Assembly (NCBI GenBank): GCA_900539185.1
Contig: UQBG01000015.1
Location: 1 to 64,000 of the forward strand
Origin: an uncultured Clostridium sp.
GTDB lineage: Bacteria > Bacillota > Clostridia > Lachnospirales > Lachnospiraceae
Length of the DNA stretch: 64,000 nucleotides
Direction of reading: 5' to 3'
Within the stretch, counting starts at the first letter, position 1. Each line of letters begins with the position of its first letter. Of the stretch, positions 1 to 7,219 are shown piece by piece. Both the position numbers and the translations under genes were made by a program. Under the pieces are notes generated by a model. The model ran no database searches, was not told the DNA's origin, and saw only the letters and a list, made by a program, of their open reading frames with translations.

Positions 1-95
1 TCGCTCTGGGTGCCGGTCTCGGCGTTTGGGGTGCCATCAACCTGCTGGAAGGTTACGGTAACGACAACCCCGGCTCCAATGCTCATGTGCGGTAA
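1..95 (+). pseudogene. 3' end of Maff2-type conjugative element membrane protein, apparently truncated
   Basis: The frame opening at base 3 reads a Gly/Ala-rich membrane segment followed by NLLEGYGNDNPGSN and then stops at 93-95. The LLEGYGNDNPG signature is that of the small Maff2 family proteins of Tn1549-like integrative elements. As I recall the family, the protein normally continues for about 25 more residues through a second hydrophobic helix, so this copy seems cut short after the signature. The 5' end is outside the window. This is the first sign that the left edge lies within or beside a decayed integrative element. The family assignment rests on recognition of the motif only. Confidence 0.65.
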
Positions 96-170
96 AGTAA
101 CACACAAGAATTTGATAGACAGCCTTCACTATTCAGAAAAATTAACCAAAAAAAAGCAAAATTGAATTTG

Positions 171-184
171 ATAATTGATATAAT
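171..184 (+). promoter_or_regulatory. Extended -10 promoter for the secreted protein gene
   Basis: TGATATAAT (176-184) fits TG-n-TATAAT. No good -35 is seen at 16-18 bases upstream. It lies 100 bases before the start codon at 284 in an AT-rich leader. Confidence 0.45.
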
Positions 185-283
185 AGCTAAAATATGGTAC
201 TATAAAACAAAAGGAGATGATGCCAATGGTTTGATGAAACACACAACAAAATATAACTTTTTAAGCAAAGGAGGAAGTCCATA

Positions 284-931
284 ATGAGAAAAATCAAAAC
301 AATATTAGGGATAGTTTTTTCTTTAGCTATTGTAACAACAATGAACACTACTGTTTTTGCAGCTAACGATTCAGGAATACCAGAACGTAGAGGAGTATAT
401 ATACGAGAATGTGTAGGTTATGAGCCTAATTATACGAATATTGATTATACTCATAAATTATTAGGTTCTGTTTCAGGCGATAATACTCAAGGCTCAAGTC
501 CTATGCAAATTACATATCAATATGAACAAAGCGGAACAACCACCGCATCTATTGCGGGTTATGCCAATGGCACAACAGAAGCAAATGTTGTTTTTGCAAA
601 AATGCAGGCGGAAGTAGGAGTTGAAGTTACCGGTTCACGTAGTTGGACAAAAGGAACATCAGCGGGTGTCTCATATAGTATTGCACCGGGGAAATTTGAA
701 GTGTTAAATGTTTATATTCCTGCTGTTAGAACAGCTGGTCGTTTAAAATACAAGGTTTATATGGACGGCTATCCTGAAAATGTTTTTTATGAATATAAAA
801 CATTAACAGAATCTTATGCACCACAAAAAAATTCTGTCCATTATAAAGTAACAACTTCTAGCTACTCAGCCATAAAAGTTCCAAAGGGAATGACGGTATA
901 CACGCCAACAGGAGTATATAAAGCACAATGA
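284..931 (+). CDS. Secreted beta-rich protein of unknown function (element cargo)
   Basis: The product has 215 residues. A clear Sec signal peptide (MRKIKT, a hydrophobic run, then FAAND) predicts cleavage near residue 27. The mature part is rich in Thr, Ser, Gly and Tyr with alternating polar/apolar stretches around residues 80-150, suggesting a beta-sheet protein. This pattern loosely resembles the tongue of aerolysin/ETX-type pore formers, but I see no diagnostic motif and do not claim toxin function. AAAGGAGG sits at proper distance before the ATG. The gene overlaps the following lipoprotein gene by the ATGA junction, so the two are co-translated and probably act together outside the cell. 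It is clearly more AT-rich than the chromosomal genes to the right and sits beside the Maff2 remnant, which fits transfer with an integrative element. Confidence 0.75.
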   Translation: MRKIKTILGIVFSLAIVTTMNTTVFAANDSGIPERRGVYIRECVGYEPNYTNIDYTHKLLGSVSGDNTQGSSPMQITYQYEQSGTTTASIAGYANGTTEANVVFAKMQAEVGVEVTGSRSWTKGTSAGVSYSIAPGKFEVLNVYIPAVRTAGRLKYKVYMDGYPENVFYEYKTLTESYAPQKNSVHYKVTTSSYSAIKVPKGMTVYTPTGVYKAQ

Positions 932-1473
932 AAAACAAATTGTTTATATTACTATTAGCTTTTGTACTTTTGTTGAGTGCTTGTTCTAATAATTCTCCAC
1001 CTGATGACAACACAAAAGAAGTACTGCCAGAGCTTGAAAGTGCCGGTTCTATTGAAAGCCGGGGCGAGAAATTTATTGAAAATTTTCCACAAGACTATCC
1101 TTCATTTGAATTATTAGAATATGTTTTTGGTTCCGCTGAAAATGCCCCAATACAACTGGTTGCGATAGCCCGAAATAAAGAAACTGGTTCATCAGCTACA
1201 TTATTTGTGCTTGATGAAAATGGGGTAGGTCAGGTAGTTCTTGCAAGTGGTTATTCAGCGACATATTGCAAAGAAGATGGATTACAACTTGATAAAAACG
1301 TAATTTCTATTTCTTTGAATTTGGAAATCTCTAGTACAAATTCTGAAATTCACGACTTTAATATTACAGTAACACAGGAGGAAAATCAAGGTAAAGTCAA
1401 TACAGTGTATTCTTCACAAGAAAACATCAGATCGAAAGTAGCAAATCCAGCCGAGCCAGTCAACGGCAAGTAA
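928..1473 (+). CDS. Small lipoprotein paired with the secreted protein
   Basis: The product has 181 residues with a lipoprotein signal: MKNKLF, a hydrophobic run, then the lipobox LLSAC with Cys19 as the lipidated residue. The mature part has no domain that I recognise. It contains short beta-prone stretches and no further cysteine-based motif. The start overlaps the stop of the upstream secreted-protein gene (ATGA), so the two form one transcription and translation unit. A membrane-tethered lipoprotein coupled to a secreted beta-rich protein would fit an immunity, chaperone or receptor role, but that is only inference. AT-rich codon use matches its partner and not the chromosome. Confidence 0.7.
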   Translation: MKNKLFILLLAFVLLLSACSNNSPPDDNTKEVLPELESAGSIESRGEKFIENFPQDYPSFELLEYVFGSAENAPIQLVAIARNKETGSSATLFVLDENGVGQVVLASGYSATYCKEDGLQLDKNVISISLNLEISSTNSEIHDFNITVTQEENQGKVNTVYSSQENIRSKVANPAEPVNGK

Positions 1474-1495
1474 ATGGGCTTCGCCCACCGTTGAC
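1459..1495 (+). terminator. Two-tier hairpin at the end of the cargo operon
   Basis: GTCAACGG (1459-1466) pairs with CCGTTGAC (1488-1495), and inside it TGGGC-TTC-GCCCA (1475-1487) forms a second perfect stem. It begins within the last codons of the lipoprotein gene. No U-tract follows, so it may be a processing or boundary hairpin and not a true terminator. Confidence 0.45.
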
Positions 1496-2084
1496 AGCCC
1501 CGCCTGTCTTTGCAAATGTGTAGCCAAGAGGACGATAGCCCAAAGTGCTACCGCCCTCTTTTATTTTACAACTGAATAACCGCTGCCCCATAGCGGCACA
1601 TGAAGCAGTAAGTCTGAAAAAGATTTGCTGCTTTTTTTGCGCCCATTTTTGGCAAATCGAGAAAGTATCGGTACTGATAAGTGAGCAGGGGGAAATTCCC
1701 GTTTTCTATCAAGCAGCGGGCAAAACACAGCTTCTGAAACGCCTTATTGTTGGGAAAGACCAAGCCGCCGGAAAAGTCTTTGCCAGAAAGAGAGGGAGAA
1801 CGCCAGCCCGCAGCCTTTTATGAAAAAACTGGTTGCGATTTCCCGAAAAAGTGGCAGTAGGAAGTGAGCGGCAGACCGGCAGTTTCTTAGAGCAAGATTC
1901 TACCGCAGTACCAAATTTCGCTTATCGCTCATTTTGTCCTTGCGGGAATCTTGTTGGGGAGTGCCTTCCCCAAACCCTGCTTATGCGGCTTTTGCCGCTT
2001 ATCCGACACCCTGCGGCAAGTGCCGGATAGGAACGGCAAAATTTTTTACACTTCTATTACTTCTTTATCACACATAAGCAAATA
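1496..2084. other. Non-coding remnant of integrative element
   Basis: About 590 bases with no convincing gene. The open frames here are short, lack ribosome sites and show no recognisable product. Local composition is GC-richer than the cargo genes on the left. The stretch ends where the broken ABC permease begins, so I read it as leftover element DNA between a cargo operon and the chromosomal gene that the element or a deletion disrupted. Confidence 0.5.
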
Positions 2085-2697
2085 ATTCCGGCATATGATA
2101 AAGAAGCCGGCTGGGTAGTTGGACGGTTCCCGGAGAATCCCGGTGAAATTATGTTGGATACATATATTTTAAAGTTATATGGGATTGAAGAAAATGATTC
2201 GGATATTATCGGAAAAAATATAACGATAGCACAGAAAACGGCACAAGGGGAAACCGTGATATTGCAGGAATATGAAATATCAGGAATTCTTCAGGCAGAA
2301 TATCTTATGAAAAGAGAAAATCTGGATGAGACGGATATTAATAGCATTGATCGCTGTATTTTGCATAGTTGATATGTTTTCGACCGGTTATATTTTGGAA
2401 TTTTATCGAAAAAGAAATGAAAAATATTTGTCCATGTTAGAGGTCATGGGAATGGTACGGGAGGATCGAAAACAGATTTTCGGAGGAGAAGTAAGTGTAA
2501 TTATGCTTTTGGCGACGTTATTAGGCTGCTATGTATCCGTAGTTATTCTTCTGATTATGAATTCGTTTGTCAGGCAAATGCTGGATTTTTCATTAGCTGT
2601 GAATGTAATACCGGTTGGAGCGGCGATCGGTATTAGCTGGATATGTTTTGGAATAATAGTAGTGATAAAGGATCTACGGGTGAAGTGGAGAAGATAA
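2085..2697 (+). pseudogene. ABC transporter permease (FtsX/MacB type), truncated and internally deleted
   Basis: The first piece (frame of 2151, readable back to about 2085) carries YDKEAGWVVGRFPENPGEI, typical of the extracytoplasmic domain of FtsX-like permeases. It runs out at 2372. The second piece is in another frame (from about 2341 to 2697) and encodes transmembrane segments of the C-terminal FtsX domain ending in KVKWRR-like basic residues. The N-terminal half, including the first membrane helix, is missing, and the distance between the two pieces is too short, so both a 5' truncation and an internal deletion with frame change near 2340-2370 are present. This cannot make a working permease. 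The lost 5' end abuts integrative-element remnant DNA. Confidence 0.75.
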
Positions 2698-2793
2698 TAT
2701 AAAAAATACGGAAAAAGTCCCCCAAAAAATATTGAAAATAGGGAACATATGAACTATAATAACGATAAAAAGTTCCCTAAAAGGAGTAATTGT

Positions 2794-3729
2794 ATGAATT
2801 CATTTGATGAAATTCAATCGTTATTGCAGGACAAAGCAGATATTCAGGCAAGAATTAAAATAATACCGTATGATGGAAGTCCTGAAGTAAAAGAAAATGC
2901 AAGCGGAAAATATTTATATATAAGAAAACGTGTTGGAAGTAGGTTGACGTCGACATATGTAGATATATATTCTGAAGATCTTTATCAATTGCTGTTGCGT
3001 AATGCCAAGGAACTGAGAGAATTAAAAAAAGCGTTACGCAAGATAGAAAAGCGACTTGCCGAATTAGGCTATAAAGCAAATGGCTTAAGTAATAGGGTTC
3101 TTCAAAACCTTGATTTTGCAAGGGCAAATATGAAGTCCAATATATATGATCAGGCAATATTAGAGGGCGTTGCAACATCGTATCCCCAGACGGAGGATAT
3201 TATTGATAATGGTACTGTAAACGGTATGACGGCTAATGATATTCAAAAAATTTTGAATTTAAAACATGCATGGGAGTTTATCTTAGATTCTGATGTTGCA
3301 CAGGCAGATACAGACTATTATTTATTGTGTCATATTGCTAAATTGGTTAATGAGGGATTTTTTAATGATGGTGGGAAAATAAGAGGTGTTCCGGTAAAAA
3401 TTGGAGGAAGTAAATATGTTCCGCCAATACCTATTGAATCAATAATAAAAGAAAGAATAACTAAAATTATTAACTCTGATGCTGACGAAATTGAAATAGC
3501 AATAAATTTGTGTATGTATTGTATGAAGACGCAAATCTTTATTGACGGAAATAAAAGAGCGTCAGTAATTTTTGCTAATCATTATTTGATTTCACATGGA
3601 CAAGGGTTTCTGGTTATTCCGGAGGAACATGTACCGGAGTTTAAGAAAAAGTTAGTTGATTTTTATGAAGGTGAAAGTATAGATGTCATAAGTGCTTTTT
3701 TAAAAGAAAAATGTTGGAAAACATTTTGA
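2794..3729 (+). CDS. Fic-family protein with Gln in place of the catalytic His
   Basis: The product has 311 residues. I chose ATG 2794 because AAAGGAG lies 7 bases upstream; an in-frame ATG at 2749 has no ribosome site. The N-terminal part (about 1-90) has a basic, DNA- or protein-binding look and a Lys/Glu-rich coiled coil near residues 65-90. The C-terminal half is an all-helical Fic fold with the core motif QIFIDGNKRAS. In active Fic AMPylases this reads HxFxxGNxxxR; here Gln247 replaces the His while the Asp-Gly-Asn-Lys-Arg phosphate-binding loop is kept. Similar Gln variants occur in other Firmicutes Fic proteins as I recall, so this is probably a subfamily trait and not a fresh mutation. 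It stands alone between the element scar and a terminator. AMPylation activity is doubtful. Confidence 0.8.
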   Translation: MNSFDEIQSLLQDKADIQARIKIIPYDGSPEVKENASGKYLYIRKRVGSRLTSTYVDIYSEDLYQLLLRNAKELRELKKALRKIEKRLAELGYKANGLSNRVLQNLDFARANMKSNIYDQAILEGVATSYPQTEDIIDNGTVNGMTANDIQKILNLKHAWEFILDSDVAQADTDYYLLCHIAKLVNEGFFNDGGKIRGVPVKIGGSKYVPPIPIESIIKERITKIINSDADEIEIAINLCMYCMKTQIFIDGNKRASVIFANHYLISHGQGFLVIPEEHVPEFKKKLVDFYEGESIDVISAFLKEKCWKTF

Positions 3730-3751
3730 TGTAAAATAAAAAGCTATAAAT

Positions 3752-3800
3752 AAAAAAGGATACACCGTTCTTAAATAAACAGGAACGGGTATCCTTTTTT
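3752..3800. terminator. Bidirectional terminator between fic and porB
   Basis: AAAGGATAC-A-CCGTTC pairs with GAACGG-G-TATCCTTT around a 12-base loop, with a T-run on one side and an A-run on the other. It serves the convergent genes on both strands. Confidence 0.85.
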
Positions 3801-3807
3801 GCTTGTC

Positions 3808-4749
3808 TTAACTTCTGGAGCAGTTGTACTGCAGATCCTCCCAACGACGATCGACCTCGTCCTGGAACTGCTGAATCAGGTGCTCATTGCCGGGCTTGAA
3901 CAGGTGCTTAAACCGGCCCTGTGCCCGGAGGAAGTCTTCGATCGGAAGCTTCTTCTTTGGCTCATAGTTCAGGATCCATTTGCCCTCGATCACTTCGAAG
4001 AGCGGCCAGTAGCAGGTCTCGACTGCCAGCTTACAGATCGTCATGATGTCACTGGCATCGTATCTCCAGCCTCGCGGACATGGAGCCATGATATTCAGAA
4101 ATGCAGGACCCGGAGTATAGATCGCGGATTCTGCTTTGGTATGGATATCCTTGAAGTTGCCAAGGAAGGTTGTCTGACCGACATATGCTACATTATGTGC
4201 GGCGATGATCGCAGCCAGATCCTTTCTGCCCTGCAGCTTACCATTGGACTGGGAGCCGACCGGGGTAGTCGTTGTATCTGCGAATCGTGGCGTTGCGGAA
4301 GAACGCTGGATACCGGTATTCATGTAGGCACCATTGTCGTAGCAGACATATACCAGATCGTGTCCACGCTCCATCGCACCGGATAAGGACTGGAACCCGA
4401 TATCATAGGTACCGCCATCTCCGCCAAAGGTGATGAACTTATAGGTGTCATCGATCTTTCCCTTTTTCTTTAATACATTATATGCAGTTTCTACACCGGA
4501 GAGTGTAGCACCGGCATTCTCAAATGCATTGTGGATATAGCTGTCCTCCCATGCTGTATATGGATACATGAAGGAAGAAACCTCCAGACATCCGGTGGCA
4601 TTGCCGATGACTGCTTTATCACCTTCGTGCAGAGCACGGAGAACCGCACGAACCGCAATGGTTCCGCCACAGCCTGCACACATTCTATGACCGGGAGCCA
4701 GACGCTCCGGCTTATTCATTACTTCTTTAAAATTATACTTTGTAGCCAT
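3808..4749 (-). CDS. porB: Pyruvate:ferredoxin oxidoreductase, beta (TPP-binding) subunit
   Basis: The product has 313 residues, the usual length for the beta subunit of four-subunit 2-oxoacid:ferredoxin oxidoreductases. It binds thiamine pyrophosphate through the GDGGTYDIG...N-GAYMNTG region. It holds a [4Fe-4S] cluster by Cys24 and Cys27 (CAGC), Cys54 (NATGC) and the Cys in APCPRGW. It is the last gene of the minus-strand gamma-delta-alpha-beta operon and lies 13 bases from porA. The enzyme turns pyruvate and CoA into acetyl-CoA and CO2 with reduction of ferredoxin in the cytoplasm. Pyruvate as substrate is inferred from overall likeness to PorB; a branched 2-oxoacid substrate (Vor) cannot be excluded. 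Confidence 0.92.
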   Translation of the reverse strand: MATKYNFKEVMNKPERLAPGHRMCAGCGGTIAVRAVLRALHEGDKAVIGNATGCLEVSSFMYPYTAWEDSYIHNAFENAGATLSGVETAYNVLKKKGKIDDTYKFITFGGDGGTYDIGFQSLSGAMERGHDLVYVCYDNGAYMNTGIQRSSATPRFADTTTTPVGSQSNGKLQGRKDLAAIIAAHNVAYVGQTTFLGNFKDIHTKAESAIYTPGPAFLNIMAPCPRGWRYDASDIMTICKLAVETCYWPLFEVIEGKWILNYEPKKKLPIEDFLRAQGRFKHLFKPGNEHLIQQFQDEVDRRWEDLQYNCSRS

Positions 4750-4762
4750 GATACGTCCCTCC

Positions 4763-5944
4763 TTACTTTCTCAAACCGATGTAATCAAACTGATCGGTGA
4801 TCTCGCCGGTTGCTGCGATCGTCTCCAGTCGGTTATAGATATCCTCGAAGTCCTCGACACGGATATCACGACCACCCAGACCGTAGATATAGTTGACTGC
4901 CAGAACAGAAGAACGGGCATTATAAAGTGCCTGAGATACCTCGGCACCTAATGGACCACCATTGCCATTGAAGCTGTCGCTACGATCCATGATCGCTAAA
5001 GACTTACAGTGAGACAGTGCAGCGGCGATCTCTTCTGCCGGGAATGGACGGAAGACGCGAAGCTTTAAAAGACCAACCTTCTTACCCTGTGCCCGGAGTG
5101 CATCGATCGCATCCTTACAGGTTCCGGCTGCGGAGCCGATGATCAGGATCGCATACTCTGCATCTTCGAGGCAGTATTCCTCAAAGAAACCGTAATGTCT
5201 GCCGGAGATCTCCTCGAATTCCTTAGCGACATCCAGAATCACCTGCTTTGCATTATGCATGGCGGCACGCTGCCCCATCTTTGTTTCCATATAGTAGTTT
5301 GAAACCGCGTATGGACCGACGGCCATAGGCTGTTCCGGATTTAGCAGATAGTTTTCCGGTTCATATTCTCCAACAAAATTCTTTACGACCTCATCCTCCA
5401 GCAGCTCAATATTCTCGACTGCGTGGCTGGTGATGAATCCATCCTGACAGATCATGATCGGCAGCAGGACATCCTTATGCTCAGAGATACGGAAGGCCTG
5501 CACCATGTTATCATAGACCTCCTGATTGTTCTCTGCGTAGATCTGTAACCAGCCGGAGTCCCGCGCACCCATACTGTCGGAGTGATCACAGTTGATGTTG
5601 ATCGGACCGGACAGTGCACGATTGACCAGTGCCAGTGCCAGCGGAAGACGGTTTGAAGCCGCTACATATAGTTCCTCCCACATCAGAGCCATACCACACG
5701 AAGAAGTAGCAGTCAGGGCTCTGGCTCCGGCGGCAGATGCACCTACCGTAGCACTCATGGAGCTATGTTCACTCTCTACCGGGATGAACTCAGTATCCAT
5801 CTTGCCATTTGCAATATAGTTCGCTACGAACTGTGGAATCTCCGTAGATGGAGTGATCGGAAATGCAGGCATAACATCCGGATTGATCTGTTTGATCGCC
5901 AGTGCAATCGCCTCATTACCGGATAAACGTTCACGAATAGACAT
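4763..5944 (-). CDS. porA: Pyruvate:ferredoxin oxidoreductase, alpha subunit
   Basis: The product has 393 residues. The N-terminal pyrimidine-binding domain begins with the typical SGNEAIALA and AFPITPSTE stretch, followed by the VESEHSSMSA motif and the strongly conserved GPININCDHSDSMGARDSGW-type segment (about residues 115-134) that marks the pyruvate enzymes. The C-terminal part (about 260-393) is the transketolase C-like domain. GAAGGAGGG precedes the ATG. The stop of porD lies 1 base before the start, so the genes are tightly coupled. Together with porB it forms the catalytic core that cleaves pyruvate on TPP. Confidence 0.92.
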   Translation of the reverse strand: MSIRERLSGNEAIALAIKQINPDVMPAFPITPSTEIPQFVANYIANGKMDTEFIPVESEHSSMSATVGASAAGARALTATSSCGMALMWEELYVAASNRLPLALALVNRALSGPININCDHSDSMGARDSGWLQIYAENNQEVYDNMVQAFRISEHKDVLLPIMICQDGFITSHAVENIELLEDEVVKNFVGEYEPENYLLNPEQPMAVGPYAVSNYYMETKMGQRAAMHNAKQVILDVAKEFEEISGRHYGFFEEYCLEDAEYAILIIGSAAGTCKDAIDALRAQGKKVGLLKLRVFRPFPAEEIAAALSHCKSLAIMDRSDSFNGNGGPLGAEVSQALYNARSSVLAVNYIYGLGGRDIRVEDFEDIYNRLETIAATGEITDQFDYIGLRK

Positions 5945-5945
5945 A

Positions 5946-6251
5946 TTACTGGCCCTCCTTCATATCAATGGAATCAAACGGACATAACTTTGCACAGATG
6001 CCGCAGCCCTTGCAGTGGTCGTAGTCAAAGTCCTCACGTTCGCAGTTTTTAACCGGGATGGAACTATCCGGGCAAACCGGTACGCACAGCAGACACTGCT
6101 TGCACTTCTCCTTGATCCATACAGGAGTCTGGGTTCTCCATTCGCCGGTTTTAAATGAGCGGGAAGTGCCGGCACCGTATACCTGATTGCCGGGGGTAAT
6201 ATCCTGCCATGTACTTTTTTCTGTGATTTTTGAAATATCGGTTGCTGCCAT
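5946..6251 (-). CDS. porD: Pyruvate:ferredoxin oxidoreductase, delta (2x[4Fe-4S]) subunit
   Basis: The product has 101 residues. Two ferredoxin-type motifs are visible: CKQCLLCVPVCP (about 50-61) and CKGCGICAKLCP (about 80-91), each CxxCxxCxxxC. They carry two [4Fe-4S] clusters that pass electrons from the TPP site to free ferredoxin. AAGGAGGTG precedes the start. It is encoded between porG and porA with 1-base gaps on each side, consistent with a single polycistron and stoichiometric synthesis. Confidence 0.93.
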   Translation of the reverse strand: MAATDISKITEKSTWQDITPGNQVYGAGTSRSFKTGEWRTQTPVWIKEKCKQCLLCVPVCPDSSIPVKNCEREDFDYDHCKGCGICAKLCPFDSIDMKEGQ

Positions 6252-6252
6252 A

Positions 6253-6825
6253 TTACTGCACCTCCTTGAAGGTCATTTTCAGGGCTTCCATATTCCCCTG
6301 AATAACTTCCGGTTTTTTAGCAAACTTGTGCTGGAAGGACAGTTCCATCTCGCGTAGAAATGCCTCCTGATCCATAACTTTGGTGATCGCTACGACAGCA
6401 GCCAGCATCGGAGAGTTCGGATAATATTTGCCCAGTGTTGCCATAGAGATCTTGTGTGCATCTATGGTGTAAACCTTTCCTGTATAGCCCTTCAGATGCG
6501 GAAGAATCTCTTCCTTCGGACGAGAGGTGTTGATAATGATAGCACCATCCTCCCGCAGACCTGCTGTGACATCCACAGACTCTAACAGGGTTTCGTCGAC
6601 GACAGCTACATACTGAGGGGTATAGATGTTTGAATGGACGCGAATCGGCGCATCACTGATCCGGTTGTAGGCCGTGATCGGTGCCCCCATACGCTCTGGT
6701 CCATATTCAGGAAAGCCCTGAACGTGCATTCCGGTCTTAAATGCTACATCGGCCAGTAACAGAGCGGCTGTCTTAGCACCCTGACCGCCCCGGCCATGCC
6801 ACCGGATCTCAATCGTGTGACTCAT
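6253..6825 (-). CDS. porG: Pyruvate:ferredoxin oxidoreductase, gamma subunit
   Basis: The product has 190 residues and is the CoA-binding catalytic gamma domain. It opens with IEIRWHGRGGQGAKTAA, the conserved glycine-rich stretch of this family, and holds PEYGPERMGAP further on. It is the first gene of the four-gene operon and is read from a strong extended -10 promoter. Four-subunit oxidoreductases of this archaeal type exist in some Clostridia beside or in place of the large single-chain enzyme; whether the host also has the latter cannot be seen here. Confidence 0.92.
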   Translation of the reverse strand: MSHTIEIRWHGRGGQGAKTAALLLADVAFKTGMHVQGFPEYGPERMGAPITAYNRISDAPIRVHSNIYTPQYVAVVDETLLESVDVTAGLREDGAIIINTSRPKEEILPHLKGYTGKVYTIDAHKISMATLGKYYPNSPMLAAVVAITKVMDQEAFLREMELSFQHKFAKKPEVIQGNMEALKMTFKEVQ

Positions 6826-6916
6826 GGTTGTGACTCCTTTATCCTTGTATTCTTTGACCGATTGTTCCTGACGATAGGAGAAACCGGTCGAATTATGTAT
6901 AAAACCATATCTTATT

Positions 6917-6944
6917 TATTATAGCAGACTTTGGAAAGATGTAA
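6917..6944 (-). promoter_or_regulatory. por operon promoter
   Basis: Read on the minus strand: TTTACA (6939-6944), a 16-base spacer, TATAAT (6917-6922) with the extended TGC before it. A strong SigA-type promoter about 90 bases before porG. Confidence 0.75.
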
Positions 6945-7121
6945 AGTAGCGGAATGACAGGGAGTGTCAGAAAAAACGATTTTTCTACCAACCATGATAA
7001 AATGGATGTTCTCTGCGATCATGTATATGAGATGGAGATGGGGTACTGAGGTCGGTGCGATGAAAGATGGAACGAGGTATTTTTCTTGTCAATTCTCTAT
7101 ATAATAATCTGTGTAATCGGT

Positions 7122-7150
7122 TTGCCAATCATGGAAAAACATGGTAGGAT
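7122..7150 (+). promoter_or_regulatory. Candidate promoter of the M16C peptidase gene
   Basis: TTGCCA (7122-7127), 17 bases, TAGGAT (7145-7150), 70 bases before the start codon. Fair match only. Confidence 0.45.
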
Positions 7151-7219
7151 ATAGACGTGATAGTAGCTTTATATGAAAACTGATTGATAATATAGAAAGA
7201 ATTGACAGGAGGAATATCG

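Larger units (their letters stand above)
6826..7219. other. Divergent promoter region between por and the M16C peptidase
   Basis: About 390 bases without a gene. It holds the por promoter (minus strand) and a likely peptidase promoter (plus strand). The middle (6960-7080) shows nothing that I can name. Confidence 0.5.

Noticed and set aside
1545..2030. Two open frames in the element remnant
   Set aside because: No ribosome sites, Cys/Arg-rich unlikely proteins, no recognisable domain.
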